Origin: Pseudorasbora parva
Lineage: Eukaryota; Chordata; Actinopteri; Cypriniformes; Gobionidae
Direction of reading: 5' to 3'
Assembly: GCF_024679245.1 (NCBI RefSeq)
Contig: NC_090184.1
Span: 7,782,047 to 7,846,046 of the forward strand
Length of the DNA stretch: 64,000 nucleotides
The notes beneath the pieces are model-generated. The model did no database searches. It was not told where the DNA came from and saw only the letters and a program-made list of their open reading frames with translations. This document shows, one piece after another, positions 25,315-38,589 of this stretch; positions within the stretch are counted from its first letter, which is position 1; every line of letters starts with the position of its first letter. The position numbers and the translations under genes are program-made.

Positions 25315-27592
25315 GTATGCTATATTATTTTGTAAGCTGTTTCTTTTTAAAGCTCTCGTTCATTGAAGTCACATGGTTCATAATACATTTATTCACCATG
25401 CAACAGCAAATTACTTTGACGTAAAACCATTCTAGCCTTCATTATGCTGTACATTACATCATGAGGATGTTATAAACACAATCTTATGTTATCTTACATT
25501 CATTTACGACCTTTGGTAAACTCACTTGCATTGTCTTTTATATATTAATTAACATTCCCATGTCCTTAATCTTCATTTTACTATATTAAAAATATATATA
25601 TATATTTTCAGCTATTTAATAATTTATACGGAATAAACCCTTTTAAACATCTCTTTCATCTCAACAGTTTCACGCAGATATCTGATTAGAACAGATTTAA
25701 GGCCCATTTACAACAAGGACAATAATTATAATGATAACTATAAGTAAAATTTGAAAAAACATTCTAATTATATGATAAAGTCCACACCACATCTATACCA
25801 ATAATGACACAAAAGAACAACATCGTTGGAATCGCTTTCAGCGCAATTTTTTCCCCCCAACTGATAAATAATAAAAAGCTAATGTTCGAGCATTTAAAGC
25901 GCCTGACAATGTAACTGCAGCACACACTGATAATAAACAGAATATTACCAGCCGCTAATATAGTTATTATTATCGTCCTTGGTGTGAACGGGCCTTTATT
26001 CAGCTGTTCCTGTCATTCTCTTTGTGTGTCACGCTTGAAATCTAGTTTTACATGTGCTTCTGTCTTCTTTTCTCTGTGTGCACTTTTCCATTGCTGGTGA
26101 GTAAACATATACATCATGGCCATTGATTAAATTATTAATTATTATTATTATTATTATTATACAGCCTTGCAGTTCCTCACCCACATATCTTCCCTGATTT
26201 TAATCAGACTTTAGTTGTAGTGCCCAACATAAGGTATTCATAAGAATTTCATAAGCAACGCTGTCTATCAGGACTGCACAATTATGATAAACATCCTAAT
26301 TATCAAGTATTTCACTGGATTTTCTAAATTATTAATTCTTAATTAGAATTTACATTGATACAACTAATTATTTTTTCCTAAATGTATTTTTTACTCTTAC
26401 TCATATTCTCAGATATGTTTAGTAGATATTATATAAATATTTTAAATAAATTATGTGAAATATGGAATAATGGAATAAATATTTAATGAAATTTAAGCAA
26501 GGACACTGTCCGCAATTCAGAATAAATCTCTTAGAATAGTTACTTTAATGTTAGCAAATCAAAAATCATTTCAAAGCCATATGTCTATAGACATATGACT
26601 TTTTTTTTTTAAATCAAGATATTTCTTAATATTTCTTCTAAATCTTCGTTTGTTTTGTTCCCGCTTGTTAGGGTTCACCACTCTCTTGAAAAACTTGAAT
26701 ATATAAAGAAGCCAAAGTTTAAAAGTGTGATTTTTTTAGACCTTGAATAGTCATGCAAATCAATAAAACCTTAAAGCATTATGAGCATTTTTATAATGAA
26801 TATACATTTGTGTATCTATGCATAAATGTGAGAAAAATGTTTTTAAAAATCCTTTAAGTTAATCCTTATCCAGTAATTTGCAAACTGAAAAAGCTATTAG
26901 GCCCTTAAGTCAAAAAGATTGAAAACCATTTGTTTAAATTATTACATATTTGTTAGGTTGCTTCTGAAGTTTTGCATATTATATGATGGGTATGAAACTA
27001 AAGTGTTGTTAGATGTCTAAAACTGTGTGTGTAATTGGTTAGTTCTGTACATCATGTCATCGCCTGTCTGGTTCATCACCCATGCAAGTCTGAAAGTTTC
27101 TGATTTTATACTGTATAAAACGGTAAGAACCTGTTCGTGCACAGTGTCTACATCTGCATGTTCACACACACTTGAACATATGCGTGTGTGTTTACTTATA
27201 CTGGACATGTGACTGTTTCACACAAGCACACGTCTGTCTGCGATACGCACTGGTCCACTCAGAAGCGTTGGAGTGCAGACTGTTCACTATCTGAGGTTGA
27301 GCAATCGCTGACCTGTTCTGCTACTCAAATCTCACAGAATGATTTCTGTATTCTGCTCTTGCTTAGAGTCAGGCATTTTAACCAAACTATGTTTAGTTAA
27401 TACACTTCTAAAAAAAGGATCATAGAATTCTTTTGCAAAATTTATTGAAAATCAACATAGATACCTGCTTCCAAAATTATTCTGAATATTTACAATTACA
27501 AAACAAATGTATGAGAGTTTCAGATTTGGATTTACAAAAATAACATTGTGGTGAGAGGTCTTCTTTAAACTTTTTAAGAAACTCATTAAAGG
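25315..27592. other. frmd3 intron, mostly unassigned
   Basis: AT-rich sequence with a (TTA)n run at 26133-26160 and a 20-bp perfect palindrome at 26578-26597. Some MITE-like words lie near 25700-25990. No exon-like signal was found. Confidence 0.35.
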
Positions 27593-28006
27593 GTTAGTTC
27601 ACCCAAAAATGTAAATTATATTATTAATGACTTCCCCTAATGTCGTTCCACATCCGTAAGACCTCCATTCATCTTCGGAACACGGTTTAAGATATTTTAT
27701 ATTTAGTCTGAGAGCTTTTCTGTTCCTCCAGTGAAAGTATATGCACACTATACTGTCCATGTCCAGAAAGGGAATAAAAACATCATCAAAGTAGTCCATA
27801 TGTGACGTCAGTTAGTTCATTAGAATCTCTTGAAGCATCAAAAATACATTTTGGTCCAAAAATAACAAAAACTACGACTTTATTCAGCATTGTCTTTTCT
27901 TCCGCGTTTGTTTTCAATCCTCAAAAAAAGATTCAAACGGTCATGAATCAGCGGATTGATTCATGATTCGGATCGCCAATGTCACGTGATTTCAGCAGTT
28001 TGGCAG
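27593..28006 (+). repeat. half of a foldback element (family of 40544-41080)
   Basis: The segment starts agggttagttcacccaaaaa and contains cgcgtttgttttcaatcctc, cggtcatgaatcagcggatt and gatcgccaatgtcacgtgat. These match the foldback element at 40544-41080. Only one arm is present. Confidence 0.7.
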
Positions 28007-28747
28007 TTTGACATGCTAACGGTGTCAATATTCTTCATATTGATTCTCTCTCAGTCTCTCACATTTAACTGGAATTGCTTTAGATTACTTTGAAGCAGCA
28101 AATCATTATATCAGAATAATTTCTGGAGGATCATGTGACACCGAAATATATGTTTCTGATTATTTTATTATCACTAAAGGCTGAGCATGTGACTGCTCTG
28201 GGCGGGTTACTTTCTTAACGTTAATTCTCTATGCAGGAAAAACTTTAATTCCTGTAAGGTCCTACACAAGACATAAATCTTTCAAACATTCAGTTTTCAG
28301 ATCATCACCATGTCCTTTCCACTGACTGAGATAGCCCAGAAAGTAACGTTAGCTGCTAGCCATGGCAAATGAACATTTGTTCAAACAATGCTTTTCTGCT
28401 CCAGTAATGTATGTTTATAGTGTAACTACACAGACCAAACAACTAAAGTAAAGTATATAAGCTGTGAACCAAAGCGATATATTAAATTATTTTTGCATCT
28501 GGTAAACTGTGAACTGGTGAGGGAAACCCCATGGTGTCCTTAAATTTGTGGCACGGTCAATATGCTGCTTACACAAATTAAATTGCAACGTTATTCATTT
28601 ATAATTACACATTTAAAAGAAAAACTCACCTTCCGAGTATATTTTGTGTTTCTCAACACAAATTCACATAAGGACCGTAACGTTAGCTAGCAGGCTGCTG
28701 ATCTCAAAATGGCCACAACTATCACCCCTCCCCCACCATTTACCTTA

Positions 28748-29530
28748 AGCCTAGTTCAGACTGCACGATTTTCAAACTCGTCGGGTCACTGCTCTTTTCA
28801 CACTGAATGACTATCTGGGGTATCATTCAGTCACTGCTGCGTTCACACTGCACGATGGTTTGACGGCAGAGTTCACGCTGCATGACTGAACAAGAGGAAG
28901 AATCGCAGACAACTCTCTCTCCCGTGCGCAAACTACATTTCCCAACTACACGTGCGTCAGACCGGATTTCTTGCGCGAGACTTGGAATTTTTATAAAAAA
29001 TGATAAACTGCACAAAGTTTCCTTCAAATTGTATGTGCGCTGATTTGTGGAGAAAAAGAAAAAAGATTATGGCGGAGGAAATTGTAGGAGAGCCAGAGGG
29101 AGCCAGGATTGTGTTCTGCAAAGGCAGTTTGAGGTAAATAAATAATTTTGTAATGTGTTGCCAAATGTTTGGCCTTTGTTTCTGTTTGATAGAATTGTAA
29201 ATATATCTATTAAAATACTGATATTCTGCTCTAACTGCTCCCTGAACCTCCCACTGCCCTGCATCTCACTCTTTCATTGGCTGTCGGTCATCGCCGATGT
29301 CATTTTCAGTCAGAACGCTGTTCACACAGCAGGAGTTTCAATCGCCGACAGCTCCAGATATTTAGCATGCCAAATATCTCACTGGCATCGGCGACTCGTC
29401 GGCGATGATTCACACTGCGTGGTTGTCACGAGCACCGATTTGCTTATGATCTCGGGCATTTGTCGGCGATTTCACAAAACCTGTCGGCGACTCAAAATCG
29501 GGGCAAAAATCGGGCGCTGTGAACTAGGCT
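28748..29530. mobile_element. PIF/Harbinger-like element, TTA duplication
   Basis: The ends are AGCCTAGTTCA and its complement, and TTA lies on both sides (28745-28747 and 29531-29533). The inside is GC-rich with cgtcggcgat-type repeats near the right end. A short frame at 29069-29133 (MAEEIVGEPEGARIVFCKGS) ends at a potential donor. No transposase domain was found. Confidence 0.5.
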
Positions 29531-29533
29531 TTA

Positions 29534-30223
29534 CAGACACGAGTTAAATAAACATTTGCAAGCCAGACAAAACTCATAAGGCATCAACATAATTTATTTC
29601 TTTAAGTTTAATTTTCAAAAACTTATAAACCTGAGTAAAATTTCTAAAACTTGTCATGCCAATTTAAGTTGAAGACAAGAAGTTAATTTAACTTAACTTG
29701 GTTTTAGAGTGTACTGTTAATATGTGCTGAAATGTAGTTTTAAGACTTTTTCAGGCGATAATGTACTTGTTTAAAGCTCAAATATATGGTTTATTTATAA
29801 AGAGAGCACCTATTTGAAAATTGTATCTGCCGTTATCGGAGTTGTAAGATCCGGTAGATCAGCAGGTGCTCAGCGCTCGTTAACCCCGCCGAGAGCAGCC
29901 TTTCCTTGGCTAGTCCTCCTGACATTTGCCACTGGCTCTGATGTCCTGTAGTGGTTAAACACAAGATAAAATTTGTCTTGTGTATATCTAATGGTTGATC
30001 TTTGGTCTCATGAATATATAATTTTTTCCATGTCAAATTGTTTTGGCTAAGGGCAAAGTGAAGTTTCATTACTTTATATTTTTAGGTTATTTAACTTTAT
30101 GTTACCATTGTAGCCTACTAGCACTGACTTTGTGTGTTTGACTGATTTGTTGGGTTTTTTTTATTTTATAGCTTCTTTTTACTTTTATAATGGCTATTAT
30201 TGATCACACATAAACTGACATTT
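29534..30223. other. frmd3 intron, nothing firmly recognised
   Basis: 29580-29720 resembles a small dispersed repeat ending ttttagagtgtac. The rest is plain intron. Confidence 0.3.
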
Positions 30224-30530
30224 AACAAAAAGAGACCGGGTTGTGTTTTATGTCATATTTAATTTTATTACAGTTAGTGATAATCATATATACAGAGCTG
30301 TCTGAACCACATAGTATTATGTTTAATTGGTTTAAATGTTAACAAAAAGAGGCAGGGTTGTGTTTTATATTTCATTCTGTTATAAATATTCATAAAGTTA
30401 AGATAATCAAGGTACGTGTTGCCTGAACCACATTTATGTCTGGCTATTAATTTTTGATTTTTTAAAATGAAAATAAAAAGAGGCAGAGTGGCGTTATTAT
30501 AGCCTAAAATATACATACAGAGAGAACTGG
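30224..30530. repeat. three diverged tandem copies of a 117-131 bp unit
   Basis: Copies start at 30224, 30341 and about 30472, each opening aa(c/t)aaaaagag(a/g)c and followed by a gtgttttat-like stretch. The first two also share ctgaaccacat. Divergence is considerable. Confidence 0.5.
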
Positions 30531-30839
30531 AGTATCAGAGCGAACTGAGTGATATAGCTATGATATGAGCTATCAAGACCGATGCTGTTTGCAGACATCA
30601 CTGGACTTGTGTCCTCCCATCCTCGGGAGTTTGTTCTCCTGCGTCAAACTTGGCAAGTCTGAACGATCAAGGATGCAAGTCCAAAGTTTGCGTACTTGTT
30701 TTTGAGAAACAGCCAAAGTGTTACCAAAACTAGAACCAAACTGATGGCTTAAATAAAAAGGAGATAATGAGGAGGAGTAGGTGAATATTACCAATAACCA
30801 CGGTAGCAAAAAAGTGGCGAAAACTTATGGAACAAAGGA

Positions 30840-31960
30840 AACAGGAACAAAAAGACAGGAAACAAGAAAAAAAACCATGAGTCCATGGAAAATTAACATA
30901 ACACTAACACATAAAGATTTATTTAAATTAACCAGATATTAAAAATAAACAATTTAAATCAAATGTATTTTTATATTTTTTTCAATTGTGTTAATTTTAG
31001 GTTTGAGCTGCATAGCACCTGAGGGTTATCTGCGAACCACAGTTAGAGAACACCGTTTGTAATCACAGTTAGTTTACTGCCGGATGTCCAAATGAGTAGT
31101 TGACTGTCAAATTCAAATCTCTCTGAGCATAGCATGGGGGAGTGCTCTGACATTTTGCTTTATTTTAATGATGTGACTCAAAGCTCAGTCTGAGCGTACA
31201 GCAGTGAATTGCAGGGGGTGGCAGTTTGATGCTAAACGGCCTGAAAGTGGTTTGTATTGATTTCTGCCTGGATTCACTGTTCTGCTTAGGACTCCATCTA
31301 TTGATCCCCGGCTCAGATTACACATGCATAGGGTTAATGGAACATATTCTCCTGACAGTTCTGTTTTTCACTGCACTTTATCCGACCTCATATATATCTC
31401 TGTCTGTTGATCTAACACATTGAGACCTGGACGTATAATCCAGCGCATATGTTTGATGGGCTCAGGTTGTCACAGTGTTCCGTTGCCAGCTTAGCACATT
31501 CACTCCACTGTAATCTCAAGCATGTTAACGAGAAAACAGGGAATCTGATGCATATCGATCCAGTAGAAAAGCAATACCGCTATATATTTTCATTACAGCG
31601 CTGATGTAGCTTTCGTCCTCTCATGCATGATGATTAAACTAACATATCATTATCATTATGAACCAGTTAATGTCCTGCTGAGTAGTTAATACAGCATTCT
31701 AGTGGTGATAAAACACAATATAGAAACATTTATGATGTGAAATACATTTTCATTAGCTATTGTGAAAACTACCGTACAAATGTTAGAGGTCAGTAAGATT
31801 GTTTTTTTAAAGAAAACAATACTTTTATTCCACAAGGATGCATTAAATTGATCAAAAGTCACAGTAAAGCACCATATCTCATTCTTTAATGCTGAACTAT
31901 AAAACACCAGTTCCAGTGTGAAAATAAGCAGTAATTGCCCTTTTCTTCATAAGCCCTGGT
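30840..31960. other. frmd3 intron, nothing recognised beyond one repeat scrap
   Basis: Only a partial copy of the 19209-type repeat (31790-31900) is recognisable. Confidence 0.3.
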
Positions 31961-31964
31961 CTAT

Positions 31965-32245
31965 ATTCTGCCCCAGTAGGTGGATTGGCGTATGCAGGGC
32001 ATTGGAAGGGACAGCAAGAGTGGCACTTTTTTAGGGATCCCCAATTCATTGGTAACTTACAGACGATTTAGTGAGCTTGTCTGAAAGAACAATCACCATT
32101 GAGTGTGGTAAAGCTATCGTGATGACGGGACGTGACATCTCCGTGCCCTCCTTCAGGGAACGAGAGTTACATATGTAACCAAGATTCTCCCTTTCAGTCG
32201 GTCACATTCAACGTCACGCTCGAACTTACCAACGAATTGGCGATC
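31965..32245. mobile_element. DIRS terminal/junction fragment
   Basis: cctccttcagggaacgagag is followed closely by ccctttcagtcggtcac. This brings the right-end motif next to the left-end motif seen at 3905-3921. Such a joined-ends sequence is expected for the internal complementary region of a DIRS element or for a circular junction. Confidence 0.5.
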
Positions 32246-32770
32246 CCTGTTCGCTTGAACAATACAGTAAAGGCCATTACATACTCCACAAGAACAGAGG
32301 AAAAAGTTCTCGCTCCCAGGGATGCAAGAACAAAATTATGTAATGTTGTTCTCGCAGCCCTGGTTTGTTTTATTCACCTCGAGAAAATGAACAAATTTCT
32401 TTGTTTTTGCGGAGTATGTACCAAGCTTAAGACTACTGGATAACAATAGGAAAGGCCTATTAGAGGGAAGTCACAACCGGCAGGGATGACAGAGTGGACT
32501 AAGGACTATCAGAGCAGAGTAGGCTCGTGAAAAGGAAAGATGTTGAGAGACAACATTGTGGTGATGTGCAATGTATATTGTGAGAAAAAGAAACTGTTTT
32601 TTGACCTATGATGCATGTAAACCTGTTGTTGGAGACCTCCAAAACTAAATTAGGAAACTTTAAAATAGCATAATAGTGGTATTTAATGGCTAGTTGAAGC
32701 AAGCACATGGGAATATACCAGATCTACACGAAGGCTTTACAATCTAGCAAATGTTTTGAATCCCGCTGCT

Positions 32771-34529
32771 TCACATCCCGGGGCTAGCGAGTTGCGACGT
32801 AACGGGAGCATAGACCACCCTAATGGTTGATGTAAGCAATAGCTGTAGTGCTGTCCACTTGTTACTTGCCTCATAACGGCAATTTGAGGCAGCCCAGTGC
32901 AAGACATACTGCTTGCAATTCTGGGCAGTTAATGTGCCAATGCAACTGGGGACCCATCCAAAAACCCAAAACTGTTTTCCTGTTGTACATGACACACCAG
33001 CCAGTGATGGAGGCATCTGTTGAGGCAACAACATGCTTTGACACTTGCTCTAGGGGAACACCTGCCCATAGAAACTACGGGCTGAAGCGGCCTCATATGA
33101 GGCAATCCGAATGGCATTACTGCAGCTGCGGATGCCATATGCCCCAGGAACCTCTGAAATAGTTTCAGTGGGGCCGCTGTCCTGCTCTTGAGTCAATTTA
33201 AGCGGTTGGACACCAGGCGAACATGTTCCTCTGTGAGATGTGATGTTAGGCTGAACGACTCTGACTCCTTACAGAGATAAGATACTCTGCACAGGAAAGG
33301 GTTTGCTCCTTTCCCAGTTTACCTGATTCCCCAACTGGCTGAGGTGTCTGAGCACCATGTCCGTGTTTGCACAACTGCTCTCGCGTCCAGCTATCGAGGT
33401 AGTTGAGAATGCGAACGGCATGTCCTGAAGACGCAAGGCGACAGGAACAGTCTGAAGGGGAGGACGTTGTACTGATATGCCCGGCCCTCTAACGCAAAGC
33501 GCAAGAACGGTCTGTGCCGAGGGAGAATTGAGACATGAAATTAGATGTAAAGTCAAGTCACCTTTATTTATAGAGCTTTTTACAATGCGGATTGTTTCAA
33601 AGCAGCTTCACAGTGTTAAACAGGAAAATAATGCAACAGAATTTGATTCGGCTGTACAGCCACTCTGGTGAAAACGGTGATGTCATCATCCAGCTCATTT
33701 CAATTATCATATAGTGGGCAGATCAGTAATATAGTTGAGAATGTAGTGTCCCCAACTGAGCAAGCCAAAAGCCAACCACGTCCTTCAGGTCAATCAGCAT
33801 TAGCATTAGCATTAGCATTTTGATTAGGAGCTTGTAAAGTGCCCGGTTCAAAACTCGCAGCTCCAAGATTGGTCGTAACCCACTGCTTTTCTTGGGTACA
33901 GTGAAGAACCCTGAAGACTTCATATTGGCTGGAGGGATCTGCTGTATCGCGTCCATCGCCAGTAGGACTGTAATTTCTGTCCGTAAGACAGGAACATCCA
34001 TGGTCAACACAGATGTGAACTGAATGCCTCTGAACTGGGGGAACAGCGGGCAAACTGAATCGCATAGCCGATTCTGATGGTCCAAATGAGCCAGCGAGAC
34101 AGGCTGGGACTGTACAAGTGGGCTTAGAGGGACCCAGTAACGTGAAGGGCAGGGACCCGACCGAGTGGGGTCTGAGTGTGCGGTGCAACACTTACCTGGC
34201 TCCACGGTTGGGCAGGGAATGCATGAGAAGGCATAGCATCCTCGAACCACATGCTGTTGCCTGCTGGCGATAGGAGAGAGGGATGAGAGTGGCAAGGCAT
34301 AGCGTCACACACTGCCATCTGCTGCCTCTTTTACTGAGAATTTGGGTACCTTGAATGCAAAACGCAGCAATGTTCTGTGCTGAGGGAGAATTGAGACATG
34401 AAAGTACACGTCCTTCAGGTCGATCACTGCAAACCAGTCTTGTGGGCCGATACATTCGAAAATGCGTCTCTGCGTTAGCATTTGATTGCTGTGATATTTC
34501 AGCTTAAAGCGAAAAAGCGATGCAAACAC
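32771..34529 (-). pseudogene. DIRS reverse transcriptase / RNase H debris, rearranged
   Basis: The - strand frames include FTVPKKSSGLRPILELRVLN near 33900, a palm-like IDLKDVYFHVSILPQHR near 34400, and HLSQLGNQVNWERSKPFPVQ near 33320. Also present are MASAAAVMPFGLPHMRPLQ near 33130 and RNase H scraps to 32771. The palm segment occurs twice and out of order, so the region was partly duplicated. The repeat at 33549-33745 interrupts the second copy. Many stops make it dead. Confidence 0.7.
33549..33745 (+). repeat. dispersed repeat (caagtcacctttatttata family)
   Basis: The segment starts aagtcaagtcacctttattt and includes caaagcagcttcacagtgtt and cagaatttgattcggctgta. It is shared with 59479-59700 and, more diverged, with 46506-46860 and 51020-51130. 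It inserted into DIRS debris. Confidence 0.75.
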
Positions 34530-35262
<733 letters not shown>

Positions 35263-35275
35263 TGAGAGCCGTCCT

Positions 35276-35340
35276 TTTCTCTCTTTCGTCTCTCTTTCGT
35301 CTCTCTTTCGTCTCTCTTTCATCTCTCTTTCATCTCTCTT

Positions 35341-35417
<77 letters not shown>
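35276..35417. repeat. ctctctttcgt tandem repeat passing into (CT)n
   Basis: About six copies of an 11-bp pyrimidine unit, ctctctttcgt or ctctctttcat, grade into about 37 ct units. It begins 15 bases inside the intron after the 35261 splice donor. Confidence 0.9.
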
Positions 35418-35420
<3 letters not shown>

Positions 35421-36317
35421 TTATATTTTAGTAATGTTTCACTTTGATAGACTACTGCAACAATGCAAGTTACTTAAATAGAAAAACACAAAATAAAAAA
35501 ATTGTGAAAGCACGAAAGAACATGTCTAATAGCTGCGTGCTTTACATCACTACATTTCTTAAAATTCAATGAAACCTATAAATATACATCTTTAAAAATA
35601 GCAAACTTACATTTATATAATTTATATGTGACTAAGTTCTGGATCCTGGTAATTCTATCAGTATAAGGTCATGGGGACAAACACGGCACACGAATGGAAT
35701 GGCACCGCTTCCTGAGAATGACCCTAATATAAGTGCCTTATGTCTCTTTCTCCATCTCTAGTTACTATGTGTGAGTGGTGTCACATTACTGTTGAAACCC
35801 TTTAATTAAGAGCTTTAATGACAGCAGGCCTGCACATATCAAACAAGGACACTGGCAGTTATCCCTGTCTTCATATTAACAACACACACATCAGTCAATC
35901 AATGACAAACCGCTCTCATGAGCAGGCCACACAGTGATTATGGGTGAAAAGTGCTGAATGTATTTTCTGCTGAAGTGCTGAATGTATTTATATATAGCAA
36001 AAAGTGTTGTATGGAAATGAGAATACTGCAGTCTGTTAGCTAGAAAAAACAGCATTCACATGCACTCCATATAGTCCTGCTCACAGGACTTACATACAAT
36101 GTAAGATACACTGGTAATAAAGATACACACAAAATGCAAAACACGTTTATCTCTAAAGCATTTTAAAACAGAAAGCCTGATTGTGCACTTTAGACATTCT
36201 GCTAACTATACATTTTCAACTTCATGTCAGCCTATCTCATTAATTTGCAACTACATGTAAACGAACTTTCATTACAGTATTAGCAAACTAATTATGCAGT
36301 TGCAAAATAACTTCTAC
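35418..36317. other. frmd3 intron, nothing firmly recognised
   Basis: A fragment near 36180-36300 shares words (cactttagacattctgctaa) with the MITE at 54883. Otherwise plain. Confidence 0.3.
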
Positions 36318-36475
36318 TCAGTAGAATATTTGTTGGGGAGCAAAATAAAGTGTCTGCATATATTAAGCAGACGGTCCACCTAGACTCTAATGACTGATAT
36401 TTGACATGCAGTTGCAAAGTTACTTATAATTAGTAAAATGTCTAGAGTGGACTATCAAAATAAAGTTACCGAACA
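36318..36475. repeat. MITE-like repeat, relative of 54883-55048
   Basis: Inverted-looking ends caaaataaagtgtctgcata and ggactatcaaaataaagtta bracket about 150 bases. Confidence 0.4.
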
Positions 36476-36737
36476 TACTTTCACACAGCATACATAGTTT
36501 CAGCAACATGCATTAACACCATTTTCATTGCTCTAATGCAAAAGCTACAAAAATAGGTTTTAAGACAAAGTTTAAAATGAAGTGGAAAATGATAAACACA
36601 CATACTTACATCCAAATCACTGTCCTACACAGAAAAAGAGCATTGGAACATTCCAACGCAGACGTTTTCACACTGAATTTAAGCATATAGCTAATGCACA
36701 ACTGTGTCACAGGACAGATCATAGACCCTACTATGAA

Positions 36738-36935
36738 AGCTTGTTTCTGCCACAGAATGAAAAACAAAAAAGGTAATTGTGACTTTTTATCTCACAATTC
36801 TGAATTTTTGTTCTCACAGCTGCAAGTATATGTCTCACAATTTGGATTATTTTTTCTCTCAGAATTGCAAGTTCTAAACTCACAACTGCGAGAAATAAAG
36901 TCAGGATTGCGAGTTTATTGTGTAGGGCACATAAG
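36738..36935 (+). repeat. truncated MITE (family of 53018-53478)
   Basis: The segment starts gaaagcttgtttctgccaca and has degenerate caattctgaat / gcgagaaataaagtcag repeats like the full copy. Confidence 0.55.
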
Positions 36936-36993
36936 CAACACAATTTCAGTCATAACTAAATGTTATTGCATTTCTCTGATTTATGTGATTCAG

Positions 36994-37068
36994 ATGTGCA
37001 AAGTCAAGTCAGATAAAGACTGTGTCCAGCAGCAGTATATTTTTCAAGGGAAGCCGATTTCGCTACAG
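36994..37068 (+). CDS. frmd3: frmd3 exon, FERM-adjacent region
   Basis: The exon encodes CAKSSQIKTVSSSSIFFKGS followed by RFRY, the typical sequence just after the FERM domain (S-S-FFKGSRFRYSG) containing Ser residues that are often phosphorylated in the family. The acceptor is atgtgattcag and the donor is ctacag|gtgaga. Most relatives have Tyr where this exon starts with Cys, a TAT/TGT change. Longer open frames through this exon are in the wrong frame. Confidence 0.9.
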
Positions 37069-37187
37069 GTGAGATGCTTTGGCTGCATGCGCTCTTATCT
37101 GATTGGAGTAAATCATATGTCAGGCATGCTATTTTTAATTTCATATTATTTAAGTGGATCAAATGATTGTTTCTGCTTTAATTCCAG

Positions 37188-37256
37188 TGGTCGGGTGGCT
37201 AAAGAAGTGATTGAAGCCAGTTCAAAGATTCAGAGAGAACCTCCTGTTGTGCACAG
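37188..37256 (+). CDS. frmd3: frmd3 exon, FERM-adjacent (FA) region
   Basis: The translation is GRVAKEVIEASSKIQREPPV followed by VH. The SGR-AKEV-EASSKIQREPP block identifies FRMD3 rather than FRMD5 to my recollection. The acceptor is ctttaattccag and the donor is cacag|gtcagc. The exon is only 119 bases after the previous one. Confidence 0.92.
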
Positions 37257-37576
37257 GTCAGCTTCATTTTCAATATATATTACCAGCATTTTTCCTACAG
37301 TGTCTGGAAGACACTTCACTCAGCCAAACTGATTATGAGTTGTGGAGATCGAGTTTAAAAGTGCCATAATTTACACTCAGCGTTTATATATAAGCATTCT
37401 TTGACCAAACAGTTATAATTTAGTTTTGTGTGACCATTTTCCATCCTCACGCTGACCTTCACAGTTAAACTAATTATATTTTTGACACTGTGCTTTTGAG
37501 ACTTATGTATGTAATTACCTAATTTTCCTTGTGATTTTATTTGTAATGATGAACTTTTTATCAATTTAGTATATTT

Positions 37577-37655
37577 AGGCCTGGTTTAACAGACAGGATT
37601 TAGATTAAACCAGGATTATGCCTTGGTTTAATTAGGACATTTAAGTACCTTGTAT
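37577..37655 (+). repeat. partial copy of the 20927 MITE
   Basis: Starts aggcctggtttaacagacag and includes aattaggacatttaagta, matching the left part of the split MITE. Confidence 0.6.
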
Positions 37656-38039
37656 AATTGCAAATTATCGATTTTAACTTTTTTTTTGTCGTTTTAGTTA
37701 CATGGCTGTTTCTTTATAAAGGTACAGAAATTCAGCAATTTTTTTTTCCGTCGGGTGTGGGATGTTCTTTTTTTATTTTTTATTTATTATGTCATTGCGT
37801 TGTTGTCTTGCCGCCAGCTATTTGCTGCATGGCTGATCATGTTTTTGAGTATCAATTTATCTGCCCTTTCCAATGAACGCAAGGACATGCAGTAATCTCA
37901 GACAAAAAAATAGAAATATTTTAATCAGATTCGCAAATTCGTTTGACAAATCAAATTAGCCAAAGTCCAGTGGCGGCTGGTTTACGCAGCTGCATCCGAC
38001 GGTTTGCATTGCAGTTGGTGATGTAAGGCTTGGATGCAG

Positions 38040-38510
38040 CTGCTTAGCCATGGAAACCCATTCCATGAAGCTCTCTACACACTGTTCTTGAGCTAATCTG
38101 AAGGTCACACAAGGTTTGGAGGTCTATAGCTGTTGACTCTGCACACTGTGCACCTCAGCATGTGCTGACCCCACTCTGTGATTTTACGTGGCCTACCACT
38201 TCGTGGCTGAGTTGCTGTTGTTCCCAATTGCTTCCACTTTGTTATAATACCACTAACAGTTGACCGTGGAAATATTTAGTAGTGAGGAAATTTCACAAAT
38301 GGACTTATTGCACAGGTGGCAACCTATCACGGCACCACGCTTGAGTTCACTGAGCTCCTGAGAGCGACCCATTCTTTCACTGATGTTTGTAGAAGCGTCT
38401 GCATAGTGCTTGATTTATACACCTGTGGCCATGAAAGTAATTGGAACATAATTCAATGATATGGAGGGATGTCCAAATACTTTTGGCAATACAGTGTATA
38501 TAGTATCAAA
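38040..38510. repeat. mariner-like repeat fragment
   Basis: The segment contains ccaattgcttccactttgtt, ttataataccactaacagtt and ends tccaaatacttttggcaata. This is a common fish repeat with Tc1/mariner-type ends. It lies just before the 38590 exon. Confidence 0.5.
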
Positions 38511-38589
38511 CTCTTTTATTTAACAAATTTTTATGAAATTATTTCTTTATCATTGTTTGTCTTTTTGTGTCTGATTTTGTGTGTTTCAG

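Noticed and set aside
28827..29547. Open frames in the Harbinger-like element
   Set aside because: No transposase or DNA-binding motif. The only suggestive piece is the 22-codon frame at 29069, mentioned under the element.
36694..37332. 212-codon + strand open frame across two exons
   Set aside because: The true frmd3 exons at 36994-37068 and 37188-37256 are read with splicing. The long frame reads through introns and is out of frame for the first of them.
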